The position numbers were made by a program, and so were the translations under genes. The notes below the pieces were generated by a model. The model did not search any database and was not told the DNA's origin. It was given only the letters and a program-made list of their open reading frames with translations. A stretch of DNA of 64,000 bases. It comes from Vibrio marisflavi CECT 7928. Lineage in GTDB: Bacteria > Pseudomonadota > Gammaproteobacteria > Enterobacterales > Vibrionaceae. The stretch covers positions 1 to 64,000 of the forward strand of contig NZ_CAKLDM010000002.1 in assembly GCF_921294215.1 (NCBI RefSeq). Reading direction: 5' to 3'. Positions 34,193-44,620 of the stretch are shown piece by piece. Position 1 is the stretch's first letter; each line of letters starts with the position of its first letter.

Positions 34193-35296
34193 ATGGATTT
34201 CAATCAATGTCTACTTGAGATGATCGCTTGTGAAGCGTCTGATCTTTATATCACAGTCGGAAAGCCGGTCTCTTTCCGTATTGATGGAAACTTGGTTGCA
34301 CAGGGGGAGCCTCTTACTGAGGCTACTCTTATCAACATGCTTCAATCAACGATGAGCAAGGGAGATTGGGATACATTTAAACAGAGTCGAGAAGCCAATT
34401 TTGCCATCGTTCGAGATGAAGGCCGATTTAGAGTCAGTGCCTTTTTCCAACGCGAAATGCCCGGAGCCGTCATTCGGCGAATAGAAACGACTATCCCGAC
34501 AATTGATAGTTTAAAGCTGCCAAAAGCTATCGGTGATCTTTCTCTAGCTAAAAGGGGCTTAGTATTGGTGGTTGGGGCAACAGGATCGGGAAAATCCACC
34601 ACACTTGCTGCAATGGTTGGCCATCGAAATCAGCATACTCAAGGACACATTCTTACTGTTGAAGATCCAATCGAGTTTGTTCATGATCATAACCAATGCA
34701 TTGTTACTCAGCGAGAAGTTGGTTTGGATACGCTGAGTTATGAAACGGCTTTGAAAAACTCGCTGCGACAAGCTCCAGATATGATTTTGATTGGGGAGAT
34801 ACGCAATCGTGAGACGATGGAGTACGCAATGAGCTTTGCCGAAACAGGCCACTTGTGTGTGGCGACACTCCATGCGAATAATGCCAATCAGGCCATTGAG
34901 CGCATCTTGCATTTGGTGTCGAAAGAGCGCAAAGATCAATTTCTGTTTGACTTGTCTATCAATTTAAAAGGGATTGTTGCCCAACAATTGGTGCGAGATA
35001 AGAAAGGTAATGGTCGACACGGAGTGTTTGAAAATTTGCTTAATACTCCACGCATATCAGATTTATTGCGCCGTGGTGAATTGCACGAGCTAAAAGCGGC
35101 CATGGTGAAGTCGAAAGAGCACGGCATGTTAACTTTTGATCAATCACTCTACCAGTTAGTGGTCGATGACCTTATCAGTGAAGAAGATGCCTTGCATCAT
35201 GCCGATTCAGCCAACGACTTGCGAATAATGCTAAAGAGTCGTCAAAGCTCGGAGAAACAATCCACATTGAGTGATGTAAAGATCGACATGGATTGA
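34193..35296 (+). CDS. pilU: PilT-dependent retraction ATPase PilU
   Basis: A 367-residue paralogue of PilT that assists retraction under load. Walker A is GATGSGKST; the Walker B region is MILIGEIRNRETM. The ATG at 34193 with AAGGGTG upstream was preferred to a GTG two codons earlier. It is in one operon with pilT and ends 28 bases before the convergent ruvX stop. Confidence 0.95.
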   Translation: MDFNQCLLEMIACEASDLYITVGKPVSFRIDGNLVAQGEPLTEATLINMLQSTMSKGDWDTFKQSREANFAIVRDEGRFRVSAFFQREMPGAVIRRIETTIPTIDSLKLPKAIGDLSLAKRGLVLVVGATGSGKSTTLAAMVGHRNQHTQGHILTVEDPIEFVHDHNQCIVTQREVGLDTLSYETALKNSLRQAPDMILIGEIRNRETMEYAMSFAETGHLCVATLHANNANQAIERILHLVSKERKDQFLFDLSINLKGIVAQQLVRDKKGNGRHGVFENLLNTPRISDLLRRGELHELKAAMVKSKEHGMLTFDQSLYQLVVDDLISEEDALHHADSANDLRIMLKSRQSSEKQSTLSDVKIDMD

Positions 35297-35324
35297 GGTT
35301 TTCGTGCGCTATCAGTTTTAATTT

Positions 35325-35747
35325 TTATTGCCACTGATGTTCAAACCAGCTCTCCAAAATTACTACGGCTGATTGGCAATCCACATTACCTTTCGACAAA
35401 GCTTTATAGCCGCCCATTTCAAATAACTCTGAGCGAGCTTCTGTGGTGGAAAGGCGTTCGTCATGCATTTCAACGGTGACTCCGAAACGGCCATGTAGTC
35501 GCTTGGCAAACTTTTTTGCTCTCGGAGTAATGGTTTCTAGCGCTTTACCATGCAAATCTGTAGGCAGGCCGACGACAACTAAGTCTGGTTTCCACTCGTT
35601 TATCTGGGTCTGTATTTCGTCCCAATTTGGAATGCCATCTTTAGCTTTGAAAGCCTTTAGTGGTGAAGCGGTGCCTGTGACTTCTTGACCAATTGCACTG
35701 CCGATGCTTTTGGTGCCGTAATCAAATGCCATGATTGTGCGTGACAT
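35325..35747 (-). CDS. ruvX: Holliday junction resolvase-like protein RuvX/YqgF
   Basis: A 140-residue RNase H-fold protein of the YqgF family, starting [16 protein letters not shown] with the first catalytic Asp and DERLSTTEA in the C-terminal half. It is implicated in 16S rRNA 5'-end processing in E. coli and called a putative Holliday junction resolvase by fold. It follows yqgE after a hairpin. Confidence 0.93.
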   Translation of the reverse strand: MSRTIMAFDYGTKSIGSAIGQEVTGTASPLKAFKAKDGIPNWDEIQTQINEWKPDLVVVGLPTDLHGKALETITPRAKKFAKRLHGRFGVTVEMHDERLSTTEARSELFEMGGYKALSKGNVDCQSAVVILESWFEHQWQ

Positions 35748-35773
35748 AATAATCTCGTTGATCTTGGGTGAAG

Positions 35774-35802
35774 AAAAGTGCGCTAGAGACTAGCACACTT
35801 TT
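35774..35802 (-). terminator. hairpin/terminator between yqgE and ruvX
   Basis: On the minus strand the stem AAAAGTGTGCTAG / CTAGCGCACTTTT has one U-G pair and a three-base loop, followed by CTTC. It lies 12 bases after the yqgE stop. The mismatch is a wobble pair only on this strand, which supports minus-strand RNA. Confidence 0.65.
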
Positions 35803-35814
35803 GGGTAGAAATGG

Positions 35815-36378
35815 TTATGCGTGGCCGATCTGTGTGGAGAGCTGAGCGGAGTCAATACCAAGCATTTGAACGGCTTTTTTCCATCTTTCGTGGATTGGCG
35901 TATTGAAAATGACATCAGGATCCGCCTCTATTGTCAGCCATGAGTTTTCGGCTAGCTCCGATTCCAATTGGCCCGCTTCCCAACCAGAATAACCAAGAGC
36001 GACAAGGTAGCAATCGGGCTCTGCTTCGGTGCCTAACACACTTAGGATATCTTTCGAAGTGGTTACTGAGATTTGGTCAGTCATATTTAGACTGGATTCA
36101 TAGTGATCTTTTGGTTGATGGAGAATGAAACCGCGATCTTCCGAAACAGGGCCGCCATTGAGTACTGGCTTCTCTAAGCTGTCTTTCAGCAGTTGAGGAT
36201 GGACTGGCTCTATATCTACCTGCTCCAACATACCGCCAACAGTAATATCAATCGGAGCATTGATCATTAGCCCCATAGCACCTTCTTCATTGTGCTCACA
36301 AACATAGATCACTCTATGCTTGAAATAGGGATCTTTCATACCAGGCATTGCCACTAAGAAATGATTTGTAAGGTTCAT
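35815..36378 (-). CDS. yqgE: YqgE family (UPF0301) protein
   Basis: A 187-residue protein of the YqgE/AlgH family. It begins [20 protein letters not shown], and [17 protein letters not shown] is conserved. The molecular role is unclear; it is regularly linked to ruvX and gshB. It follows gshB by 57 bases. Confidence 0.93.
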   Translation of the reverse strand: MNLTNHFLVAMPGMKDPYFKHRVIYVCEHNEEGAMGLMINAPIDITVGGMLEQVDIEPVHPQLLKDSLEKPVLNGGPVSEDRGFILHQPKDHYESSLNMTDQISVTTSKDILSVLGTEAEPDCYLVALGYSGWEAGQLESELAENSWLTIEADPDVIFNTPIHERWKKAVQMLGIDSAQLSTQIGHA

Positions 36379-36435
36379 AGTAACTCCAATCCCAATAGAT
36401 TTAAGGAGCAGGGTTTAACACCCTGCATCTCGCTT

Positions 36436-37383
36436 TCACGCCTGCAGACGGCGCTCAATTGCATCCATTAACTTCCCTGTGATTGAGATGTCGAAAGCGG
36501 CCTCAATTTCTTTGATACATGTTGGGCTGGTTACGTTTATCTCAGTCAGCTTATCGCCAATTACGTCAAGGCCGACAAAAATCAGGCCTTTTTCTTTTAG
36601 TGTTGGAGCCACAGCTTCCGCTATTTTCTTGTCTGTTTCGCTGAGTGGACGAGCTTCCCCTGTTCCTCCCGCAGCTAAGTTACCTCGTGTTTCTCCTTTA
36701 GCAGGAATACGAGCCAGACAGTAAGGCATTGCCTCCCCATCTACCACCAAAATACGCTTATCACCGTTGCTAATATCTGGAACAAACGTCTGCGCCATAG
36801 CGTAGTTTTGTCCGTGATTAGTTAGAGTTTCGATGATAACCGATACGTTCGGATCATTTTCCTTAACTCGGAAAATAGATGCACCGCCCATACCATCTAG
36901 TGGTTTTAAGATGACATCACCATGTTCTTCACGGAATGCTTTAATCTTATCCGCTTTACGCGTCACAATTGTTGTCGGAGTTAGCTCTGGGAACCAAGCA
37001 GTAAATAGCTTCTCATTACAATCGCGTAAGCTTTGTGGCTTATTGACGATTAAAGTTCCTTGCTCTTCAGCGCGCTCCAAAATATAAGTTGCGTAGATAT
37101 ACTCAGTATCAAATGGTGGATCTTTACGCATCAATACGGCATCAAGTTCAGACAGTGCTATGGTTTGCTCTGACTTAAATTGATACCAGCCGCTTGGATC
37201 ATCCTTCAATTCTACAACTTTTGTGTCCGCTATAGCGGTACCTTGATCTAAGTGTAGATCATTCATTTCCATATAGTGGATTTGGTAGCCTCTGCGTTGT
37301 GCCTCTAGCATCATCGCAAAGCTGGAATCTTTCTTAATATTGATAGACGAGATAGGGTCCATCACGATACCAAGTTTAATCAT
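36436..37383 (-). CDS. gshB: glutathione synthetase
   Basis: A 315-residue ATP-grasp ligase that joins glycine to gamma-glutamylcysteine. Segments KLGIVMDPI, LKPLDGMGGASIF and DVIGDKLTEINVTSPTC are typical. The ATG at 37383 was chosen because the GGAG site is 6 bases ahead of it, whereas the ATG two codons upstream would abut that site. It lies 12 bases after rsmE ends. Confidence 0.95.
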   Translation of the reverse strand: MIKLGIVMDPISSINIKKDSSFAMMLEAQRRGYQIHYMEMNDLHLDQGTAIADTKVVELKDDPSGWYQFKSEQTIALSELDAVLMRKDPPFDTEYIYATYILERAEEQGTLIVNKPQSLRDCNEKLFTAWFPELTPTTIVTRKADKIKAFREEHGDVILKPLDGMGGASIFRVKENDPNVSVIIETLTNHGQNYAMAQTFVPDISNGDKRILVVDGEAMPYCLARIPAKGETRGNLAAGGTGEARPLSETDKKIAEAVAPTLKEKGLIFVGLDVIGDKLTEINVTSPTCIKEIEAAFDISITGKLMDAIERRLQA

Positions 37384-37395
37384 TGTCATCTCCGG

Positions 37396-38127
37396 TTATC
37401 CCAAGTCGCCAAAGCGAACTTGTAGGGCGGCTATAGCAGTCAGAGCTGCAGTTTCGGTGCGTAGAACTCTTGGCCCTAACAAGGTTTCTTCAAACTGATG
37501 TGTTCTCGACATTACAATTTCTTCTTCTGACAATCCACCTTCAGGGCCAATGAGTAGGCGGACTTTATTTAAATTGTCGGGAAGAGTGTTGATTGAGTAC
37601 TTCGCACGAGGGTGTAAGTTGAGCTTTAGCGCTTCACTTTTTTCAGCGCACCAATCTTCTAAGCTCATGATAGGTCGAATTGTTGGTACAACATTTCGAC
37701 CACATTGCTCACAGGCTGCAATCGCAATTTTTTGCCACTGGAGCAATTTCTTTTCAAAACGTTTTGTGTCTAGTTTTACTCCGCAGCGCTCAGAGAGTAG
37801 AGGTGTGATTGTATTCACTCCAAGCTCGACAGACTTTTGGATAGTGAATTCCATTTTCTCACCTCGTGAGACCACTTGGCCTAAATGAAGATCTAATGGT
37901 GATTCAATATCTTTGTGCGCTTTTTCCTGCACCTCAACGTCAACCTGTTTTTTTGTGACGTTTGTAATCGTGCTAGGAAACTCATGTCCGCTTCCATCAA
38001 AAAGAACCAACTGCTGGCCGACTTTCATGCGTAATACTCGTGCGATGTGCCCAGCAGCGTCTTCAGACAGCTGTAGTGTTCCAAGCTGGTTAATTGGTTC
38101 AGGGTGATAGACTCGGGGTATTCTCAT
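37396..38127 (-). CDS. rsmE: 16S rRNA (uracil1498-N3)-methyltransferase RsmE
   Basis: A 243-residue SPOUT methyltransferase modifying U1498 of 16S rRNA. An N-terminal PUA-like domain (about 1-75) is followed by the knotted SAM-binding domain ending in [12 protein letters not shown] and [11 protein letters not shown]. It is immediately upstream of gshB. In V. cholerae the nuclease gene dns lies between this gene and sprT; here only 61 non-coding bases separate them. Confidence 0.95.
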   Translation of the reverse strand: MRIPRVYHPEPINQLGTLQLSEDAAGHIARVLRMKVGQQLVLFDGSGHEFPSTITNVTKKQVDVEVQEKAHKDIESPLDLHLGQVVSRGEKMEFTIQKSVELGVNTITPLLSERCGVKLDTKRFEKKLLQWQKIAIAACEQCGRNVVPTIRPIMSLEDWCAEKSEALKLNLHPRAKYSINTLPDNLNKVRLLIGPEGGLSEEEIVMSRTHQFEETLLGPRVLRTETAALTAIAALQVRFGDLG

Positions 38128-38188
38128 GGTAAAAACTAGCTATTGCGGAATAGGGTAACCCATAAGATGGGAGTGAACTGAGAAAAAT

Positions 38189-38695
38189 TCAACCCTGATT
38201 ACACTCAACCCCTGTATATTTCAGTACCTTGGTACATTTCTTACAAGAATAACTTGCTTGTTTCCTCAGGACCTTATTATGTCTTCGTATTGTTAGTGTG
38301 AATGTAGAGCACCCACAAGAATACTCAAAAGTTTTCCCTTGTACGGATTGGATATTAAAGCAGTGTGTAGTGCTAGGGGTTACTTGAAAGACATCTAACA
38401 TGATGTGCTGCCACTCTTTTCCATGAGGTTTCACTCGGCCAAAATGATGAAATGCAATTAAATGTGCTATCTCATGAGGGATCACCTCATCGAGAAATGC
38501 TTGCTGGTTTTCCATCAATAGTATTGGATTTAAACGAATTTGATTGTTTAGCAACAATGCCTTACCAGCAGCTTTGCCTCTCAACCTGTAAGATACTTCA
38601 GGTATTTGAAATTGGTATTGAAAATGACGTCTCGCCTTAGCAATACATTGGCATATTTTGTCGTGAATCTTGCTGCTGAGTTCCGGGGAGATCAT
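38189..38695 (-). CDS. sprT: SprT family zinc protein
   Basis: A 168-residue SprT-domain protein with a zincin-type metal site HEIAH (H74, E75, H78) and C-terminal paired cysteines (CGC and CKKC) typical of a zinc ribbon. Eukaryotic relatives (Spartan) are DNA-protein crosslink proteases; the bacterial role is not established. It is preceded upstream by the DUF2189 gene and its terminator. Confidence 0.9.
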   Translation of the reverse strand: MISPELSSKIHDKICQCIAKARRHFQYQFQIPEVSYRLRGKAAGKALLLNNQIRLNPILLMENQQAFLDEVIPHEIAHLIAFHHFGRVKPHGKEWQHIMLDVFQVTPSTTHCFNIQSVQGKTFEYSCGCSTFTLTIRRHNKVLRKQASYSCKKCTKVLKYTGVECNQG

Positions 38696-38703
38696 TCTAA
38701 TAA

Positions 38704-38734
38704 AAAAGTCCTAAGCATTTCGCTAAGGACTTTT
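38704..38734 (-). terminator. terminator of the DUF2189 gene
   Basis: On the minus strand the stem AAAAGTCCTTAGC / GCTTAGGACTTTT ends in six T, 44 bases after the DUF2189 stop. Confidence 0.85.
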
Positions 38735-38777
38735 ACCATATTTCAGATAATAAATAGAAGGAGATTGGGTTCAAATT

Positions 38778-39575
38778 CTATTTATGGTGATGCTTTTTGA
38801 TGGTCTCATGGTAAGCATGCCATGTACCGTAACCAAGAATTGGCATAGTGATCAACATACCTAAGCCGTATGTAGCAAAGCCAATCAGTATGCCTCCACA
38901 AATGATGAACGCCCAAACAATCATGGCAGGAATATTGGTCTTAACCGCGTTGAAGCTGGTGAAGACGGCTGTCATAACGTCTACACGTCTTTCCATCATT
39001 AACGGCATCGAATACGCCGATATTGTGAAGATCACGACTGCCAAGACGAAGCCAATAGCTGATCCGATTAACAAGAAAGGCAGGAAGTCTATTAAAGGAG
39101 CCCCTTGAACTGAAGGGTATAATGCATGAAGTAGTGCAGCAATTCGCATCCAGAAGATCATCGCGACCATCAAGACAATAGCAAATGCCCATTGCGAGGT
39201 AGAGTTTCTGCCAATTGCTTTCATCGAGTGAAGTAATGTCGCTTGATGTCCTTTCTCTCTTTCCCAACTTGCGTCGTAAAGTCCTAATGCTAAAAAAGGT
39301 CCAATAAGCATATAAACGATCAAGCTAGGTAAAACGACAAGATGAGTGCCTTGCCACTGAACGAGCAAAACAATTCCAACCGCAGCCAGAGTAAAACACA
39401 GGCCATAGAAAGCGCTGATTAATGGCATTCGAATAAAGTCATGTAGGCCAAGGGCCAACCAGTGGAATGGAGCAGAGACACTGACAGTATTACAGGGAAT
39501 AGTTCTCGCGTACTCTTCGTCAGATACTCTTTTTTGTTTGTCTTCAATATTGGAAGGGTCAACCGCTCTAGGCAT
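38778..39575 (-). CDS. DUF2189 family multi-pass membrane protein
   Basis: A 265-residue inner-membrane protein with about six hydrophobic segments between residues 50 and 255 and a short charged N-terminus. The pattern APFHWLALGLHDF, GPFLALGLYDASWEREKG and the His-rich tail match the DUF2189 family. The function is unknown. It is flanked by terminators on both sides (38704 and the metK terminator at 39769), so it is probably transcribed alone. Confidence 0.85.
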   Translation of the reverse strand: MPRAVDPSNIEDKQKRVSDEEYARTIPCNTVSVSAPFHWLALGLHDFIRMPLISAFYGLCFTLAAVGIVLLVQWQGTHLVVLPSLIVYMLIGPFLALGLYDASWEREKGHQATLLHSMKAIGRNSTSQWAFAIVLMVAMIFWMRIAALLHALYPSVQGAPLIDFLPFLLIGSAIGFVLAVVIFTISAYSMPLMMERRVDVMTAVFTSFNAVKTNIPAMIVWAFIICGGILIGFATYGLGMLITMPILGYGTWHAYHETIKKHHHK

Positions 39576-39768
39576 GTTTCCTCCTTGGCTCGAGGTGGAT
39601 TGGAATAACTGCTAAAAGAAGGTGGTGCTCACCAAAACTTTCGACAGCTAGCTCATGCTTGGTGGATTAAAGGTGCCAAAACAGTGATATTTAGCACAGT
39701 TAACACTTTTTTAACTATTGATGTGCTTTTAAAAAATTACAAATTTATTGGTGCTTTTTTAGTCAAAA

Positions 39769-39800
39769 ATAAAACCCCTGCCAAACAGCAGGGGTTTTAT
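39769..39800 (-). terminator. metK intrinsic terminator
   Basis: A 12-bp stem ATAAAACCCCTG / CAGGGGTTTTAT with an 8-base loop and a T-run on the minus strand, 38 bases after the metK stop. Confidence 0.9.
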
Positions 39801-39838
39801 CAAAGATTATTTGCTCTAAATGAGTTGTTGTATGTCTA

Positions 39839-40990
39839 TTAAAGACCAGCAAACTCACGTAGCAATTCAGCTTTATCTGTCGCTTCCCAAGGGAACTCTT
39901 CACGACCAAAGTGACCGTATGCAGCTGTTTTTTGATAAATTGGCTGAAGCAGGTTAAGCATTTCTTGTAAGCCATACGGGCGTAGATCGAAGTTTTGACG
40001 AACAGCGCCAATGATTACTTCATGAGGTACTTTCTCAGTTCCGAAAGTTTCCACCATGATAGATGTTGGATCAGCAACACCGATAGCGTAAGAAAGTTGG
40101 ATTTCACAGCGATCAGCAAGACCTGCTGCGACGATGTTCTTCGCAACATAACGTGCAGCATAAGCAGCACTACGGTCAACTTTTGATGGATCTTTACCAG
40201 AGAAAGCACCACCGCCGTGGCGAGCTGCACCACCGTATGTATCAACGATGATCTTACGACCTGTTAGACCACAGTCACCCATTGGGCCACCGATAACGAA
40301 TCGGCCAGTCGGGTTGATAAAGAAGTTAGTTTCTTTATTAATCCACTCAGAAGGTAAAACTGGCTTGATGATCTCTTCCATCACTGCTTCACGTAGATCA
40401 GGAGTTGAGATTGAATCACAGTGCTGAGTAGAAAGTACGACAGCATCGATACCAACAATCTTGCCTTGGTCATATTGGAAAGTAACCTGAGATTTTGCGT
40501 CAGGACGTAGCCAAGGTAATGTGCCATTTTTACGAACTTCCGCTTGTTTTTGTACAAGACGGTGAGAGTAAGTAATTGGTGCAGGCATTAGAATTTCAGT
40601 TTCGTTGGTTGCGTAACCAAACATGATACCTTGGTCACCAGCGCCTTGCTCCTTTGGATCTGCCTTATCAACACCTTGGTTAATGTCTGGAGACTGTTTA
40701 CCAATGGTGTTTAGGATAGCGCAAGAGTCTGCGTCAAAACCCATGTCAGAGTGAACATAACCAATATCACGGACAGTTTGACGAGTTAGCTCTTCAATAT
40801 CTACCCAAGCAGAAGTCGTGATTTCACCACCAACCATAACCATGCCTGTTTTTACGTAAGTTTCGCAGGCAACGCGAGCTTTAGGGTCTTGCTCTATGAT
40901 TGCGTCAAGAACCGCATCAGAGATTTGATCGGCGATTTTATCAGGATGACCTTCTGAAACTGACTCAGAAGTAAACAAATGCTTAGCCAT
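39839..40990 (-). CDS. metK: S-adenosylmethionine synthetase
   Basis: A 383-residue enzyme making SAM from methionine and ATP. Signatures [28 protein letters not shown] and [19 protein letters not shown] are intact. A good ribosome site (GGAGC) precedes the start. It is divergent from tkt across a 325-base region that holds a MetJ-type box (41072-41079), which suggests repression by MetJ-SAM as in E. coli. Confidence 0.97.
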   Translation of the reverse strand: MAKHLFTSESVSEGHPDKIADQISDAVLDAIIEQDPKARVACETYVKTGMVMVGGEITTSAWVDIEELTRQTVRDIGYVHSDMGFDADSCAILNTIGKQSPDINQGVDKADPKEQGAGDQGIMFGYATNETEILMPAPITYSHRLVQKQAEVRKNGTLPWLRPDAKSQVTFQYDQGKIVGIDAVVLSTQHCDSISTPDLREAVMEEIIKPVLPSEWINKETNFFINPTGRFVIGGPMGDCGLTGRKIIVDTYGGAARHGGGAFSGKDPSKVDRSAAYAARYVAKNIVAAGLADRCEIQLSYAIGVADPTSIMVETFGTEKVPHEVIIGAVRQNFDLRPYGLQEMLNLLQPIYQKTAAYGHFGREEFPWEATDKAELLREFAGL

Positions 40991-41063
40991 AAGAGCTCCG
41001 TTGTTTAGTTATTAGAAAGTGTGATTTCAACACTTGTATGCAATAAATTGATTGTAGAGGTTT

Positions 41064-41079
41064 CTACATCTAGACGTCT
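41064..41079 (-). promoter_or_regulatory. candidate MetJ operator upstream of metK
   Basis: AGACGTCT at 41072-41079 is the perfect met-box octamer. The neighbouring octamer (41064-41071, CTACATCT) matches five of eight bases, as in tandem met boxes. It is 74 bases upstream of metK. The rest of the 40991-41315 spacer shows no gene. Confidence 0.7.
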
Positions 41080-41315
41080 ATTTTAGTTTTGGTTACGCGA
41101 AATACAACCCCTTTTTCTGCAAATGTGTGTTCTATTTTATGCAACAACGTATTTTGTAAATAATTTTGTACGGTGAGAACTTGCAATAAGTTGCGCAAAG
41201 TTTGACGTAAACAGGCTAAATTGGGCGTGTAAATCGTTTGCAGTGCGGAATTGGCTTTGAGAGAATAGCGCAGCAAATTTTTACCTTAATTCGCGTAATG
41301 CATTCAGGAGTAGAT

Positions 41316-43310
41316 ATGTCATCCCGCAAACAACTCGCCAATGCAATCCGTGCACTTAGCATGGATGGTGTTCAACAAGCTAACTCTGGTCACCCAGGTG
41401 CGCCAATGGGTATGGCTGATATCGCTGAAGTTCTTTGGCGCTCTCACCTAAACCACAACCCAACTAACCCTAATTGGGCAGATCGCGACCGCTTTGTACT
41501 TTCGAACGGTCACGGCTCTATGCTTATCTACTCTTTGCTTCACCTGACAGGATATGCGCTACCGATTGAAGAGCTAAAGAACTTCCGCCAACTGCATTCA
41601 AAAACTCCGGGTCACCCAGAGTATGGTTATGCGCCGGGTATCGAAACTACCACAGGCCCTTTAGGCCAAGGCATTACCAATGCTGTGGGCATGGCGATTG
41701 CGGAAAAATCTCTAGCGGCGCAATTTAACAAAGACGGCCACGAGATTGTTGACCACTATACGTATGCGTTCATGGGCGACGGCTGCTTGATGGAAGGCAT
41801 CTCTCACGAAGCTTGTTCACTGGCGGGTACATTAGGTCTAGGCAAACTGATTGCATTTTGGGATGACAACGGCATCTCAATTGACGGTGAAGTAGAAGGT
41901 TGGTTCTCTGACGACACACCTAAGCGTTTTGAAGCGTACGGCTGGCACGTTATCCCTGCAGTTGATGGTCACGACTCTGACGCTATAAATGCAGCAATTG
42001 AAGCTGCAAAAGCAGACCCACGTCCAACACTAATCTGTACGAAAACTATCATCGGTTTTGGTTCGCCAAACAAATCTGGCTCTCACGACTGCCACGGTGC
42101 GCCACTAGGAGCGGAAGAAATCCAAGCAGCACGTGAATTCCTTGGTTGGGAACACGCTGCATTTGAAATCCCATCAGACATCTACGCAGAGTGGGATGCA
42201 AAAGAAGCTGGTAAGGCGAAAGAAGCCGCTTGGAATGACAAGTTTGCAGCATATGAAGCCGCTTACCCAGAGCTTGCTGCTGAATACAAGCGCCGCGTAA
42301 ACGGTGAACTTCCTGCACAGTGGGAAGCTGAAACACAAAAAATCATTGCTGACTTGCAAGCAAACCCAGCGAACATCGCATCACGTAAAGCATCGCAAAA
42401 CGCACTCGAAGCGTTTGGCAAAATGCTACCTGAATTCATGGGTGGCTCTGCTGACCTTGCGCCATCTAACCTAACGATGTGGTCAGGCTCTAAGTCACTG
42501 ACTGCTGAAGATGCGTCTGGTAACTACATCCACTACGGTGTGCGTGAGTTCGGTATGACAGCCATCATCAACGGTATTGCACTGCACGGTGGCTTTGTTC
42601 CTTACGGTGCAACCTTCCTAATGTTTATGGAATACGCACGTAACGCAATGCGCATGGCAGCACTGATGAAAGTGCAAAACATCCAAGTGTACACGCACGA
42701 CTCTATCGGCCTAGGCGAAGATGGTCCAACTCACCAACCGGTTGAGCAAATCGCTTCTCTACGTCTGACACCAAACATGAGCACATGGCGTCCATGTGAC
42801 CAAGTAGAATCTGCAGTAGCATGGAAACTGGCAATTGAACGTAAAGACGGCCCAAGCTCTCTTATCTTCTCTCGTCAAAACCTAGCACAGCAAGAGCGTG
42901 ATGCTGAGCAAGTCGCGAACATCGCTAAAGGCGGTTACATCCTGAAAGACTGCGCTGGCAAACCTGAGCTTATCTTGATTGCAACTGGCTCTGAAGTTCA
43001 ACTAGCAGTAGATGCTGCTGCTGAGCTAACAGCTGCTGGCAAACAAGTACGCGTAGTATCTCTGCCATCAACTGATCTATTTGAGCAGCAAGACGCAGCC
43101 TACCGTGAAGCGGTATTGCCAAGTGATGTTACTGCACGTATCGCTATCGAAGCAGGCATTGCAGACTACTGGTACAAGTACGTGGGCCTAGACGGACGCG
43201 TGATTGGCATGACAACCTTCGGCGAATCTGCACCAGCAGGTGAGTTATTCAAGCTATTTGGCTTTACAGTTGAGAATGTAGTTAACACTGCGAATGAGTT
43301 GTTAGCTTAA
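41316..43310 (+). CDS. tkt: transketolase
   Basis: A 664-residue thiamine-diphosphate enzyme of the pentose phosphate pathway. The substrate and TPP motifs [23 protein letters not shown] and [12 protein letters not shown] are intact. The ATG at 41316 with CAGGAG upstream was chosen; an in-frame ATG at 41238 lies in the promoter region. Codon use is strongly biased (many C-ending and CTA codons), in contrast with the neighbouring epd. It ends in a terminator. Confidence 0.97.
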   Translation: MSSRKQLANAIRALSMDGVQQANSGHPGAPMGMADIAEVLWRSHLNHNPTNPNWADRDRFVLSNGHGSMLIYSLLHLTGYALPIEELKNFRQLHSKTPGHPEYGYAPGIETTTGPLGQGITNAVGMAIAEKSLAAQFNKDGHEIVDHYTYAFMGDGCLMEGISHEACSLAGTLGLGKLIAFWDDNGISIDGEVEGWFSDDTPKRFEAYGWHVIPAVDGHDSDAINAAIEAAKADPRPTLICTKTIIGFGSPNKSGSHDCHGAPLGAEEIQAAREFLGWEHAAFEIPSDIYAEWDAKEAGKAKEAAWNDKFAAYEAAYPELAAEYKRRVNGELPAQWEAETQKIIADLQANPANIASRKASQNALEAFGKMLPEFMGGSADLAPSNLTMWSGSKSLTAEDASGNYIHYGVREFGMTAIINGIALHGGFVPYGATFLMFMEYARNAMRMAALMKVQNIQVYTHDSIGLGEDGPTHQPVEQIASLRLTPNMSTWRPCDQVESAVAWKLAIERKDGPSSLIFSRQNLAQQERDAEQVANIAKGGYILKDCAGKPELILIATGSEVQLAVDAAAELTAAGKQVRVVSLPSTDLFEQQDAAYREAVLPSDVTARIAIEAGIADYWYKYVGLDGRVIGMTTFGESAPAGELFKLFGFTVENVVNTANELLA

Positions 43311-43341
43311 AATTAGCAAAGGCTAATAGCATTAAGTAGAA

Positions 43342-43370
43342 ACACCGAGCCTAGCGCTCGGTGTTTTTTT
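43342..43370 (+). terminator. tkt intrinsic terminator
   Basis: A 9-bp stem ACACCGAGC / GCTCGGTGT with a short loop and seven T, 31 bases after the tkt stop. Confidence 0.92.
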
Positions 43371-43454
43371 ATCCAATAGTATTCATTTAAAGATCTTTGC
43401 ATTACTATGGGCGGCTATTAGAGATATCGATATTTAGTTCAAGGTCTGAAGCTC

Positions 43455-44480
43455 ATGTTAAAAGTTGCTATCAACGGATTTGGCCGCATTGGCCGCAATG
43501 TACTCCGCGCTGTCTATGAAAGTGGCAAGTATGAGCAAATAAAGGTGGTTGCAGTAAATGAGTTAGCTCAGCCTGATGCTATGTCGCATTTGCTTCAATA
43601 CGACACTAGTCATGGACGTTTTCAGAAAAAGATCACTAACGATCAAGAGCACATCTACGTTCATCATCAAAATGGTGAGAAGGACTCTATTCGTATTTTA
43701 CATTTAGCTGAGATCAATTTGTTACCTTGGCATGACCTGGATATTGATATTGTCTTAGATTGTACGGGTGTATTTGGTAATCAGGCTGATGGCCTTGAGC
43801 ATATTGCAGCTGGTGCAAAGAAAGTGCTTTTTTCACACCCGGGTGCAAATGATCTGGATAACACCATCATTTATGGCGTGAACCACGACACAATCACCGC
43901 TGATCATAAAGTGGTATCGAATGGGTCTTGTACCACAAACTGCATTGTACCGATTATTAAGGTACTTGATGATGCGTTTGGCATCGATTCAGGAACAATA
44001 ACAACTATTCACTCTTCAATGAACGATCAGCAAGTGATCGATGCTTATCATACCGATCTTCGCAGAACGCGCTCTGCCAGCCAGTCGATCATTCCTGTTG
44101 ATACCAAGCTTCACAAAGGTATTGAACGGATATTTCCGAAATTTTCTAACAAGTTTGAAGCCATTTCTGTGCGAGTTCCCACAGTAAATGTAACTGCGAT
44201 GGATTTGAGCGTCACTTTGAATACAAATGTGAAAGTTAATGACGTAAATCAAACCATCATAGAGGCTTCCCAGTGTACATTACACAACATTGTTGATTAT
44301 ACTGAAGCGCCGCTTGTATCCATTGACTTTAACCATGACCCGCATAGTGCGATTGTGGACGGGACTCAAACCCGGGTCAGTAATGGACAGTTGGTAAAAA
44401 TGCTAGTTTGGTGTGATAACGAGTGGGGATTTGCCAATCGCATGTTAGATACCGCACTCATCATGCACTCCACCAAATAG
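43455..44480 (+). CDS. epd: D-erythrose-4-phosphate dehydrogenase
   Basis: A 341-residue GAPDH-family enzyme oxidising erythrose 4-phosphate to 4-phosphoerythronate for vitamin B6 synthesis. It has the Rossmann start [15 protein letters not shown], the catalytic Cys in [11 protein letters not shown], and the Epd-specific [19 protein letters not shown] and [15 protein letters not shown] segments. Position before pgk and fba is the classical epd-pgk-fba order. The residue before Ser in the active-site motif is Gly, where E. coli Epd has Ala. Codon use is ordinary, unlike tkt and pgk. Confidence 0.93.
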   Translation: MLKVAINGFGRIGRNVLRAVYESGKYEQIKVVAVNELAQPDAMSHLLQYDTSHGRFQKKITNDQEHIYVHHQNGEKDSIRILHLAEINLLPWHDLDIDIVLDCTGVFGNQADGLEHIAAGAKKVLFSHPGANDLDNTIIYGVNHDTITADHKVVSNGSCTTNCIVPIIKVLDDAFGIDSGTITTIHSSMNDQQVIDAYHTDLRRTRSASQSIIPVDTKLHKGIERIFPKFSNKFEAISVRVPTVNVTAMDLSVTLNTNVKVNDVNQTIIEASQCTLHNIVDYTEAPLVSIDFNHDPHSAIVDGTQTRVSNGQLVKMLVWCDNEWGFANRMLDTALIMHSTK

Positions 44481-44620
44481 TATTGGAGATAATATTTATT
44501 TCTAGCCTTGAAATAAAAGCTTCTTATCTCCATTTAAGATTGTAGTGACGAGATATATGACGGCTTAGTAAGACACTGAGCGCCTAAGAATTTTAATTAA
44601 TTGAGTTGAGAGGACAAATC

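Noticed and set aside
41238..41315. N-terminal extension of transketolase by 26 codons
   Set aside because: Lies in the promoter region, is not conserved in the family, and the ATG at 41316 has a proper GGAG site.
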